NCBI RefSeq assembly: GCF_001540865.1
Contig: NW_017893392.1
Coordinates: 21,149 to 85,148, forward strand
Source: Ananas comosus
Taxonomy: Eukaryota > Streptophyta > Magnoliopsida > Poales > Bromeliaceae
DNA: 64,000 bases
Direction: 5' to 3'
Positions 30,746 to 41,644 of this stretch are shown piece after piece; the first letter of the stretch is position 1, and each line of letters begins with the position of its first letter. The position numbers and the translations under genes were made by a program. Under the pieces are notes generated by a model that saw only the letters and a list, made by a program, of their open reading frames with translations, was not told the DNA's origin and ran no database searches.

Positions 30746-32790
30746 TGTAAGGAAGTGAATTCTCGAAATACGAGAGTTGAACTTCGATTAGAATCGACTA
30801 ATTGTCGATTGGGTGCCCTTAGGAAAAGCTGAGGACATAAAAAATGCATAAAGTGTATTGCGAGGGGTCTTCGAGATCGAGCTGGGGCAATTTTGCTAAG
30901 ACTGCAGCTTTTGTGCTCTCGGGGACCGGTCCCTCAGGCAAGGACCGGTCCTCAGGGGTCCGATCTCTCAGACAAGGACCGGTTCCCGTGAGCATAGGAT
31001 TTGGGTTTGGAGTGTCCTACGAGAGATTTGCTCTCGAGGACCGGTCCCTCTGGGAGAGACCAGTCCCTGTGTGCGTGTGGAGGCAGCAGCAGCCTGCTTC
31101 CTGTGGAGTATTACTCTCAGGGACCGGTCCCTCGCTGAAGAGACCGGTCCCCGTAGCCCGAGTCTGCCCAGAATGGGCCGTGCATGAGTGGGGAAGTTGA
31201 GAGGCCTATTTGCAATGTTGCATTAGAGGGGTTATATGAGAGGGGTTATTCTCATTTCTCTCCCTCTCTCCCTCACAACTAAACCCTAAACTCTCTCTCA
31301 CTCTCTCTAGAATAGCTCTCTCTCTCTCTCATCAAAGAGGGAGCAAGGAGGAGGGAAGGAAGAAGAAGAAGACAAGGAGAAAGAGAGCCATCTTTATCTT
31401 CTTCTTCTTGTGCTTGGAGCAAGCTTGGATAGGTAAGCTTCTTGAAGCAACAATGGTGATTTCTTAGAGTTTAGTTTGTGTACTCTAAGAATGGTTTAGA
31501 TGGAACCCTAGCATGCTATCTAGATGATTGATACCTAATTCATAAAAGGATTTGATGGATTTGGCGTTAGTAGCATCTAGGGCATCCAAAAGGGGGTTTT
31601 TGTAAATAGTTAAGTTTGATCTCAATTGACCCTTTGTTAACCTAATTGCTAGGTGTACGAACGCGTTGGCGAGGTCAGTTCAGCGATTCGTCGAGCCTAC
31701 GCGAAGATATTGAAGAAATGGAGGATTTAGCTTCGTTTCCACCTGGAGGACCGAGGCGGCGTCCATAAATTGTGAAAACGGATTCCGGGCGTCGTGGCAA
31801 CTAACTGAAGACCTATAATTCCCGGAACTGCAAGGCGACGCACGGTTGTTGAGCGTTGGCAAGATCAGGCCAAACCGGGTGCCGAGTGCCGCGGGAGGCC
31901 GATTGCAAGTGTCGACAAGCAATCGGAGAGCAAACTAAGGTGGGTTGTGCTTACCGAAACGAATAGGTCGCCGTTACGTCTAAGAGAAATGTGAATTCAT
32001 GTTGATGCATATGAATGCTAGACGATGCATGTAGTAAATACTAAAGAATGTATGTTAATAACATAATGTAGAAATACTAAAATGCACGATGAGCATGATA
32101 TGTAAATGCTAGGTAATTGCATGAATGCATGATTAGCATTGTGAGGATATGCTGGGTACATATGCATGTGAATGGGATCGATAACCCTAGAGTGAGTAGA
32201 GAACTCGACAATGGAAAATAGTAGTGTGAAATGCTCGATTGGACAACTAGGATGTCGAATAGATCGAGTGGCATTAAACCTAGTGTTAAAGAACATAGGT
32301 TGTGAATGAACCTAGAGTCAAATAGATCTAGGTGAGTGGCATCCAACCTAGTGCCGTGAACATAGGTTGATCAGGAATGACATAGAACCTAGTGTTAATA
32401 AACATAGGTCGGACATGAATGATATGGAACCTAGAGTGTTGGAACCTAGCTTATGACATGTAGTAAACCTAGAGTGGCATTGAACCTAGGTTGTTGAGCA
32501 TAGTGGCAGCAGCTACTAGGATGTTCTTGGTCGAACCTAGATAGGTCGACAGTATAGGGTTGGATATGGACCCTTGACCTGTGGAAGTGGATTCCGGAAT
32601 CCCAGGACTTGAGATGACCTCGGTATCAAGGCTAGGGTGTGTGCGACGATTTCGCCGCTGAGATTGATACCAAGATGGATTGGGTGTGTGTACAGTGTTC
32701 GCCACCCGGAGGCTTGAAACATGGCTGGGCGTGTACGACGATTTCGCCGCCAGATGGTTAAGCCGATTGTGAATTAGGCCGCTAGGTGGC
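30746..32790 (+). mobile_element. LTR R, part 1 of 2 (solo LTR in Q)
   Basis: The start TGTAAGGAAGTGAATTCTCG is the G/C family. The target duplication is GCACG (30741-30745) against GCGCG (34177-34181), one base diverged. It contains the GGACCGGTCC array (30923-31150), TTATATGA at about 31232, and a CT-rich leader. The donor-like GATAG|GTAAGC has its GT at 31433. Cores are at 31661-31710 and 31936-31975, with CCTAGG boxes, GGATTCCGGAATCC (32589-32602) and a short minisatellite. Confidence 0.85.
30923..31150. promoter_or_regulatory. GGACCGGTCC palindrome array in the R U3
   Basis: About eight copies in pairs separated by 5-20 bases, each pair introduced by a CTCGGGGACC or CTCTC motif. It lies directly upstream of the TTATATGAGAGG box and the CT-rich leader. 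Confidence 0.72.
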
Positions 32791-32987
32791 TGTAATGTAC
32801 GGAAAATTCGGAAAATAAATATCGAACTTTAGTCAAGTTGACCAAAGTGCGAGGATGGTACACTTCGGAAAGTCCGAAGGTGTTGAAATGACCAAAAGTG
32901 AGTTACGGGAGGTTTTCGAGAGCTAAAATTGTGAAATCTGCATTCTGCAGGTTTTCAGCTCTCGGGGACCGGTCCCTAGTGGGAGAG

Positions 32988-32988
32988 N
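32988..32988. other. Single N marking a collapsed join
   Basis: Sequence switches abruptly from plus-strand U3 of S (GGGACCGGTCCCTAGTGGGAG) to the minus-strand end of an N-family LTR. A second lone N lies at 33118 in the S U5. Confidence 0.8.
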
Positions 32989-33055
32989 TGTGGAAAAGCT
33001 CGAAATACAACCAAACACTCGAACCTCGCAATTTGCAAAGGTCCAGTGTGTTACA
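32989..33055 (-). mobile_element. U, terminal scrap of an N-family LTR inside S
   Basis: Read on the minus strand from 33055 it begins TGTAACACACTGGACCTTTG and continues CAAATTGCGAGGTTCGAGTG. That is nearly the start of LTR N (TGTGACGCAGTGGACCTGTG). The rest is lost at the N. Confidence 0.72.
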
Positions 33056-33260
33056 GAATGTTTAGTTTTCCTTTCTTTCACTAATGGCTATTGCTTACCC
33101 TCGTGTAAGCCGTTTGTNGTGTATGTTTCCGCTAGTGCAATTCTTGTTTGAATTTTGTACATGTGATGAGCCTTGGGCGGATAGGGGAAACTCTGTCCGT
33201 TCGGCGTCTGTTTGACGTGCTCTGGTCGGGCCAAATTGGTATCGGTCCCGGGGCGTGACA

Positions 33261-34176
33261 GTGGCTTAAGCCCATTCAGCGTGTGCGACGATTTCTATAT
33301 GGGGCTAAGTCACGAAGGGCGGTAGGCTGAGGTGCAGCTAGTGCGCGGATTATCTGCGGATGATTGACTCGAAGCCGAGTCGGGTGGATAGCTTAGATGA
33401 GGTAGTGGAAACCTTGAAAGCTAGAGATAGATGGCATGAGCTAAGGGAATAGAAACCTTAGAAGCAAGTGAAACTTGAATCGTGAACCTAAGGTAGTAGA
33501 AACCTTAGAGATGAATGATATGAGCCAAAGATAGCAAAGTTGAACGTAGAATCAATAGATCTACTAGTTGATTGCATATATTCACATTGCATATTGCGAG
33601 GCATGTTATCTGTTAGTTGCATAATAACATGATGATATATATATCTATAGATGTTTTTGGACTAACATGATTGCAGTGCCTCCTTGGACCTATTGGTCGA
33701 GCTTTTTCCTTGGGTAGCCGTACACACTGGGAACCATGGAGTTGGTTCTCACCCCACGTTATTTTGGGGTGTTGCAAGTTCGCACGTGAGCGGCGCAGCG
33801 GCGCAAGGCAAAGGCGTAGTTTCATAGATAGTGCCCTACCCCCGAGACCGAGATAGCGGTACCCCGAGTCGGCATAGCCTAGGGGTAGAGGGAAGGAAAA
33901 AGTAAAAGTTGTAATAAATTTGTAATAACTTAGATTGTATTTTGAAAGTAATATGTAATTGGGATGTATAAAGCATGCATGTGAATGCTTGTAATAGTTA
34001 GCTATTTATATTTTTGATACTTCCTTATGCAGTCTGAATGTTGAATACTGTTCCTGGTTGGAACCCTTGTATTGTATTGATTGCGACTCCTAGGACGTAC
34101 AGGGAAAACTCTATCCGTTCGGCGGTCTGTCGGCGTACCAGAATCCGACCAAATAGGCGGGGCACGGGGCGTGACA
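33261..34176 (+). mobile_element. LTR R, part 2 of 2
   Basis: The body resumes in the minisatellite, then CGGATTATCTGCGGATGATTGACTCG-type sequence, AAACCTTAGAAGC repeats, and the hairpin region (33728-33752). A degraded acceptor-like GTTGCAAG follows near 33777. The U5 ends ACGGGGCGTGACA at 34176. Confidence 0.82.
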
Positions 34177-35018
34177 GCGCGGTAGTCCGTGGATGATTGA
34201 CTCGAGGCCAGTCGTGTGGATAGCTTGGTTAAGGTGGTAGAAACCTTAAAAGCTAGTGATAAATGACAAGAGCTAAGGTAACAGAGACCTTAGAAGTAAG
34301 TTGGACTTGAGTTGTGAGCCTAAGGTAATAGAAACCTTAAAAGCTAGATGACATGAGCTATGGATAGCAGAGTTGAATGTAGGATCAATTGATCTACTAG
34401 TTGATTGCATAATTGCATGATTTTCATATTGCATGTTAAGAGGCATAACATGTATTTCAATACTTGCATAAATATCTGTTGGATATCTGTTGGAGTAACA
34501 TGTTGCAGTGCCTCCTTGGACCTGGTGGATCGAGCTCTTCCTTTGGGGGCCGTACCCACTGGGAACTATAATTATATAGTTTTCACCCCCGTGTGGTTTT
34601 GGGGGTTTTAGGTTCACACGCGAGCGGCGCGGCGGTGCGAGAAAAGGGCGTAGCTCTATAGATAGCGCCCTACCCCGAGACCAGAGATAGCGGTACCCCG
34701 AAATGACTTAGCTTAGGGGTTAGAAATGAGTGTAACAAACTTGTAATAAATTTGTAATAACTAGATTGTAATTTGGAAGTTGAATGTAAGCAAAAATGCA
34801 ATATGTTCAAATGCTTGTGAGTTGAATGCTTGTAATAGTATAGTATTTATTTTTTTGATACTTCCTTATGCAATCTGTATGTTGAATTATGTTCCTAGTT
34901 GGAACATCGTGAAATGTATGGATTGTGATGCCTAGGACGTATAGGGGAGACTCTGTCCATTCGGCGGTCTGTCAGCGTGCCCGAATCCAACCAAATTGGC
35001 GGGTCCCGGGGCGTGACA
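34177..35018 (+). mobile_element. LTR Q, part 2 of 2
   Basis: Q resumes with GTAGTCCGTGGATGATTGACTCG and AAACCTTA-AAGCTAG repeats. The hairpin GAACTATAATTATATAGTTT lies at about 34562-34580, followed by the GCGAGCGGCGCGGCGG block. It ends GTCCCGGGGCGTGACA at 35018. No PBS follows; the next bases are an unrelated minus-strand fragment. Confidence 0.78.
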
Positions 35019-35680
35019 CCAAAGCTCCAAGCTGGGCTCACACTTGTGCTAAGATTGGAAATTATCCTCTGGAATATCTCCTTCTTCGCTTCTTCAGCTC
35101 CTCCGAGAACTTCAAAACAGCTATCATAAGGAGAAGAGAAGAGCTTAAATCCATCAATTTCCATCCAAAAGTTGGAATGGAATCTAGAGAGAGAAAGAAG
35201 GAAACTTACCCTATTTTCGTCCAAGCTTAAGCACAAAGAACCCAGCTTGTCGGTTTGGGGATTAAAATGATAACCTCAACTGCAAAATTACTAAAAAATT
35301 TCTTACCAACTCATTCTGCCGCATTGAGTACCGCTTAAACAGCTAAAACCCGAGCGCTGTCAGCTGGGTTTTAACACAGTGTACCGGTACTAGCTAAATG
35401 CTATTCGGTACCCAGTTCCAGTTTCTCCAACCCAAGAGCTACGCAATCTGTCAACCCTCTTAGGTACCGGTACCACACTCAGGTACCGGTACTCAACCCT
35501 CAAAAAACTCAACTACGATGCCACTAGCATATATTTATGAATGATTTCCAATTCTAGGATAAGAACAAGAACATAGAAGGAATTCATCCATTTCGGTGAG
35601 GTCAAACCCACCGAATACTCATTGACTCCCTCCGACAACTCGAGCAAAGATGCTCTCTAGTCTCCAACACCCTATTAACC
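35019..35680 (-). mobile_element. X, U3-leader fragment of a TACCGGTA-type LTR
   Basis: Minus orientation follows from a donor-like GGGTAAGTTTC at 35220-35211 and a GA-rich leader. GTACCGGTAC palindromes follow at 35381-35390, 35463-35474 and about 35482-35493. It is truncated on both sides: LTR Q lies to the left and LTR A starts at 35681. No open frame. Confidence 0.55.
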
Positions 35681-35909
35681 TGTCACGCCCCGAGACCGCC
35701 AGTTTGGCTAGTTCGGGCGCGTCAAACAGACGCCGAACGGACAGCACCACCCCTGTCCGCCCAAGGCTCAACCACGAGATCATGTACAAGAATTCGCCCA
35801 GGAACAATTCAATACATACATGATCCAATCTAACAAGGAGAGAAGCACCACAAGTGCTAAACAATAAGAGCAAGTAATACAAGTATACATACAAGTGCAC
35901 AAAAGAGAG
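35681..35909 (-). mobile_element. LTR A, part 1 of 3 (U5 end)
   Basis: TGTCACGCCCCGAGACCGCC at 35681 is the reverse complement of an LTR end. The CCGAACGGACAG and CCTGTCCGCCCAAGGCTC blocks follow. It is interrupted at 35909 by LTR G, whose target duplication GAGAG (35905-35909 and 53971-53975) lies in A. After removal of G the sequence matches the U5 of B (60960-61285) in order. Confidence 0.85.
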
Positions 35910-36110
35910 TGTCACGCCCCGCCCCGAATCCACTACCAATTTGGCACGGTTCGGCCGCGGCGGTGGGCCGCCGAACGGACAGCACCTCCCCTATCCGCCC
36001 AATGCTTAACAACAAGAATGTGTACAAGAATTTACCCAGGAAATTAAATTCTAAGCATACACATTCACCGGGGCACAAACAATGCCAACAACACAAAGAG
36101 CAAGCGATCC
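35910..36110 (-). mobile_element. Solo LTR G, part 1 of 2 (U5 end), TSD GAGAG
   Basis: TGTCACGCCCCGCCCCGAAT begins at 35910 directly after GAGAG. It is cut at 36110 by LTR V. The other end of G is at 53970, 18 kb away, with the same GAGAG beyond it. Its two parts together give one LTR and no internal region, so it is a solo LTR expanded by nested insertions. Confidence 0.82.
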
Positions 36111-38860
36111 TGTCACGCCCGGGTACAAGCGGAAGCATATTCGGTACGTGCACAGACCCGCCATACACCTGCAGTATATAAGGCGTCTACAGAAGCAAAT
36201 CGATAGGAAGTAAAACAAAGAAAGTCCTAACCTGATATCAGAGCAAAAATACAAGTCGACAATACTATGAGTACATAAACCAAAATCTCAACTATAAGAG
36301 AAAGTATCACAACTGTAGAGTCTGTCCAAGGAGTGAAATATACAATATGGGGTATACAAAAATTAGGTACAATGGTGGTCTCTCTATATATATAGGGCCA
36401 TCACCCTCGGCCGTAGCCCGAGTAGCAAGGTGATCGACTAGCACGCTCCTAGTAGTCCCTAGCTAGGCGCGACTCCCTTGCCACGATCCCTAGCCTCTCC
36501 TGTAACAGGCTCTGTAAAAACAACCACCAAAAGGGCGTGAGAACTATAAACAATAGTTCCCAGTGGGTAATGCCTCATGCAGCCTCGGCGAATTACACAC
36601 TTAGGTCAATATGTATAATTGAAACAAAAAACGATAATTGCCTAGATGTTAAGCAATGATGTAACATAATGAGATGTCAAATTAATAGGTATTCTTACAG
36701 TAATGAATCATTATGTCATAATAGGGATATGGCAATTTCTTAATCATGACAAAAAGAATTAAGCACAAACTGAAATGACATCTGTAACTTTAATTAATAA
36801 ATTCATTACTTCCTTTATTGTAGTTACTATCTTCATTCACAGGGACTCTACAAAAAGTATCCAGCTTGGCCGCCCCTAATGGCCGTGGTAGTTACATCCC
36901 CACGGAATCCCTTCGGCACCCCAATCCGCACGGCGAGCAACTGTCGCGTAGGCAAACGAGTGCCGGTTGTAGGAGCTACCTAACAAGCTGTCGAATTGAC
37001 AATGGCAAGCAACAAAGTCATTGTTCCACATGTCACAATTTTATATTTCAATGCAAGTTCTTAACTCGATCTCTGATCGTAATTCAACCACAAATATGAA
37101 CAACAAACTAGGAATCATTAGTTTGAGTAAGCCATTGCAGTAGTATGCTAATTTACAGCATTAGATTTTTCCATATCATGCACTACAAGAATAGTCCAAA
37201 GATTTCATTGTTCTTACTTTTAGATCAAAGGAGAATGTTATTGTATCTCTACTGTATAAGTGCATCTACATTGTTCATCATCATTCTACAAACATTAGAC
37301 ATGATCATAAATATGTTATTATGTAGTCTCTCTACTTTAAAAATTATCTCTTGTTTGTTCATTTAACTAAACAAGAATACTTCTGATGCAATAATATTTT
37401 TATGCATGGATGCTCTTTACTTCATAAAGGTTCTAATATCAAACTAAATCAAAATTCTATAATAAACATTTAAAGTATTTCCGTCCTCAGTAATCGCAAG
37501 TATTCACACTAATCGATTGCGAACTACATTCATAGTACCATATATAACATAGGGGAGATTCCAACTTTGCTTGTTTAGGTCAAAAGCCACCTAGTACTAA
37601 AGTCAAAAAATCAGACTAAAAGAATTCCACAGTGTCACCCCTTTGTGCCTCAACCTGACTGAAAATGAAAAAGAGTTGCATTAAACGATATTAAAGTATA
37701 CTTCGGCCAATCTCAATAAATACAATGGAAGCTCAATCCCTGTATTGTCAGTTTCAATACTTACGTAAGCTTCCCAAGAGGCTTCCGAGCAAGCGAAGCG
37801 GGTCTCAAGGTCACAGCTCACTTCGAACATACCCGTAAAGACACAATGCTCACTCAAGCTTTATAATCGATTAGCCTAACTAAATCAGTTTGTAGAAGCT
37901 TAAAATCCAGGTAACTCAAGATAGAACACCTTCACAACCTCAATCAACCGAATAAGCCTCAAATTTAATATCGAAAACTGAACTGTCGAAGAAGTAATCC
38001 CAAACTGCATCAATACGGCCAAACCCCTTTATTCCAATTAAATCATAATGAATAATTTATTGCTACGTAAGCTTAACATAGCTTATCCCTTGATTAAGGG
38101 GTTCATCACAAAGATAGTTAACTCATTTTTCACATGCTGAAATCTCAGCGTTAAAACAGCGGTAACAAATCTTGTAAATCAATATACTCGATTCGACTAT
38201 ATAGACATATCCTATAGATGAGTTATTATCTCTATTAAGCTTTCAACATTAAACAATTGTCCAGAGCTGCGAAACCGTCCAAGTACTCTTCCACATGTCA
38301 CAAGTCTCAGCAACATCCCAAATAAGAAAGACGGAGGACGCTTTCCGGCGACACAACGTGCAAAACGCACGGACTTTTTGTAAAGAGAGAAAAATCTTAG
38401 AGAGAGAAGCTCGAGAAAGATGGTAAGCTTTTTCTGTCTCAGCAACATCACAAAGCTCCTGGTCGGCTGGGTCAAGTAGATAGGTATCAAGATGAAATTA
38501 CCGAAATACTCAAAATTGCCAGTTTGCATTGAATATACGCGTAAACTAATGCTGTCGCAGTACAGCAAGTCAAAAAAGCTATTTTCGCCGGTTCAATGCA
38601 CATTTTGTTTCGAATTCGATCACTCTCAAACTTTGTGTTAAATTCTTTAAACCTTTTACATGTGGGAGGTTCACATATCATCTACACTCAATTTCGCAAA
38701 TGGCAAAATTCGGTATTAACAGATCACAGATAAACAAAGTGAAATAAAGAGAATACTTTGCTAAATATTACAATAGTTCTCATTTTCTTTAAGAATACAA
38801 TTTTCATCCAAAATACATAGCTCTCCAAACCTCACTACACATTGAAATCTTTCTAATACA
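36111..38860 (-). mobile_element. LTR V, N-family relative
   Basis: It starts TGTCACGCCCGGGTACAAGC, and the following AGACCCGCCATA and ATAAGGCGTCTA match the reverse complement of the N LTR end. It has the hairpin GAACTATAAACAATAGTTC (36538-36556), the acceptor-like TTTTTACAG|AGCC (minus, near 36510), and the CTACAACCGGCACTC..GCCTACGCGAC block (about 36985-36930, cf. N 15810-15845). The right end is guessed from TAATACA at 38860. From about 37.5 kb the sequence becomes hard to align. No gene. Confidence 0.6.
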
Positions 38861-38862
38861 TA

Positions 38863-41404
38863 TGTACGCCCTGGGACCGATCAATTTGCGGCACTCGAGA
38901 ACGTTCAAACAGACGCGAAAAGGAAGATTTTCTCCTGTCCGCCCAGGCTTAAATGTACATTTTCATCGAAAATGAGAATAGCACTAGCGAACAATACAAA
39001 AACAGCTTACACTGAGTGATAAGCAATACCAATTTAGAAGAAGGAAAACTAAACATCATACACAATATATTCATTTAGATCATATTACATTGCATCATTT
39101 ACATTTAATTCTTTGCATTTCGTTATCATTTCTTTTTTACATCAATTTTACGCAATAACACATTACATTCTATTCTTTCATCTTTACAATCCATATACAA
39201 AAGATTATCATAGGGAACGTGACTAACAAGATTAAACTGCAAACTCAACTCTTTAGGCTCTGTTAAGGCACGATACCGGACCTCGTCGCTTGGTGCCGCC
39301 GGTTCCGGCTCTGTGGAAATAGTTGGTTGAGAATTACAACAAAGTTCCAGTTGGATTCGGCCTCATACAACGTACTTTCCACTAGGATAACTCAGAATAT
39401 AGAAAGAATAGACTGTTATAGATTAACCAATTATAAATGATCTATATGCTTGAACAATAAACAAGAGTATGTTCACGTTAAACATATTGCCATTGCAAGT
39501 TCTTCGTTCTTTTACACTTACACTTTATCACTTTTCTTTTTGCTCTTTGTTCTTTATTACTTTAATCTCAGTAACGTGTTTCTCCACTATTTAATGCTTC
39601 ACATTAAGTCCATCATCGCTAGAAACTTCATCCGCTAGACCGTTTGTCTCTGGTTACTCACCTGATGCATCACTCCGGAGGAATTCGTCGAGTGGGAGCG
39701 ACCGCCTCTGACACTAACTCATAGCAAGTATTGATAAATCCTTAACTCAAAGGATTAAAGTTCAATCTTGACTTACACTTCTAGCTCAGGGTTCTTTATC
39801 ATCACTTTTGTTCAAACTCTGCTAATCACTATTCTTTACATTTTCTGTTATTTGCTACTCAGGTCAATTATATTTTACATCTTTTATTTGCTACTTACAC
39901 TTATCTTTACTCCCCCTATACTTTAACTTTTTAGACATGTTATTTCCTCATTCTGTACGTCCGAATTTATTTGCATCACACTATATCTAGTGTTCTCTTT
40001 ACTTTACAGTTTCAAATTGCCACTCGATTTTTAATAGTATCACTCGTTCTTTATCACTTTGGGTGCTCGATTTTTCTCTATGATACACATAGGATTTCGA
40101 ATTTACATAGTTTCTCATTCATCATATTATGCAAGTTTACTACAATCATGCAACATTAACTTTTTCATCATTACTTTACCCTAGTATGCATGCAACATAT
40201 ATATATTACTTATGTCAATGAATATTGCACATTAGTCTTAGAGGAAAGAATTTCAACGAGTTTGCGATAATGCACACATACCTCGTAGGTTTAAAGGTGC
40301 TCGACGATTCTTGGTATTTTTAGACACCGGTCTCTACTGCGCAAAACGAACCCTATTAGGCAATTGTCATATCTTTTAATCGGCTTTTCGTAAGCTATCC
40401 AAGGCAACCAAACACTCGGAAGTACTACAATTATTGTTTTAGATGAGGTCAATTCCTTAGAATATTTCCTATGTACAAAGCCCAATTTGGGCCTAGTCAA
40501 TTATATCAAACCTAGGATTTGATCTCAAAGAGGAAGCAAAAGTAGCCATTTTACTCTAATAGTCATTAGAACCATTCTTGTCTTTCCAAACCTAGATTGG
40601 ATGTTCACCATGAGAGGTGGTCCAAGCTACTCTGATAAGCAAATCCAAGGTATTATCTCTAAAGAAGCAAAAGAAAGCCTTCAAAACGCATAAACAATCA
40701 TTTAAAACATTTTCTATTCATTTCAAAATCAATTTCTAGGTTTTTACCATTAGGTTTCAAAGTTAATTGTAGCTTCTCTTTTTTCATAAGTAGAGAAGAT
40801 GAAGCTCTTTGCTTTATCTTTTTCACCTTTTTTTCCTTATTCTCCTTTTTTATCCTCTTTTCTCTCTTTGTTTCTAGAGAGAGGGAAGAAGAGAGTGTGA
40901 GAGGGGGTAAAATAGAAAAATATATAATTTACCCTCAAAATAACAATTTGGCTTGCAAAATGCTAATAAACACTCAAATTTACTATTTCACCAGTCTGGC
41001 TGGGGCAGTTTTCAAGGCAGCAGGAGTTGACGGTTATCCCAACAAGACCGTCGTCGAATGTCACCCTGCGCAGCCAGAGGCTAGGCAATGCATCCGGGGT
41101 CCATTGAGGGAACGGATCTCTCGACCGGCTCTCTCAGCAGGAGGGACTATTTCGAGAGCTACTTCTAGGATAGCGATTTTTCGCCTGTATATTCTCCTGG
41201 CAGAGACCGGTCGCCTCACGAGGGAACCAGGGTCCCAGAGCTCAAAACCTTGACAGTTGAGTTTTTGATTCCTAAGCTCTCGAGAAACTCCATAACACCG
41301 TTTTTATATTTTAACACTCTTCTAACTTTCCGAAATTACACATCTCACATTGATCAATTTGACTAAAAGTTCTATATTTATATTTCCATATTTCGTGTAT
41401 ATCA
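38863..41404 (-). mobile_element. LTR F, 3' LTR of W
   Basis: Left to right it has TGTACGCCCTGGGACCG (degraded LTR end), GTCCGCCCAGGCTTAAATGTAC, and the hairpin and acceptor-like ATTTCCACAG (minus, near 39311). The leader (40800-40900) and an eroded GGACCGGTCC array (about 41095-41240) follow, and the LTR start is near 41404. It aligns along its length with F', with many 1-3 base indels. Confidence 0.68.
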
Positions 41405-41439
41405 CATTCTCACCTCTTAAATATTTGTCCTGCTATAAA

Positions 41440-41640
41440 TTAGCATATCTTAATAATTGACTCGAATAATCTGAGATACTCTCTGACCATGTTTCTTCTC
41501 CTCAAGTGGCTTCAGATCGACGCAGCATGTTTGATCCATGGCCTTTTAATACGATCTTGCAGAAACTTCGCAACTTCTTCACTTGCTCTATCGAGGAATG
41601 CACAACCGGTATCTCTAGAAATGTTCCTCAGTAGCATCCA
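41440..41640 (-). pseudogene. C-terminal (chromodomain-side) end of W pol
   Basis: On the minus strand, in shifted frames, one reads VRILDRASEE, then MVREYLRLFE near the end. These match the usual gypsy pol terminus (..ILDR.., ..EEMxxxYPxLF). LTR H separates this piece from the integrase at 44.4 kb. Supported only by short matches. Confidence 0.5.
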
Positions 41641-41644
41641 CGTC

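Larger units (their letters stand above)
32791..33260 (+). mobile_element. Solo LTR S, collapsed to 470 bp, TSD GTGGC
   Basis: It runs from TGTAATGTACGGAAAATTCG to TCCCGGGGCGTGACA, with GTGGC duplicated at 32786-32790 and 33261-33265. The family matches F, F' and D, whose members are about 2.5 kb. The body is missing and replaced by one N (32988) and a foreign 67-bp end of another LTR. The duplication shows that the outer ends are genuine, so the short length is an assembly artefact. Confidence 0.85.
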
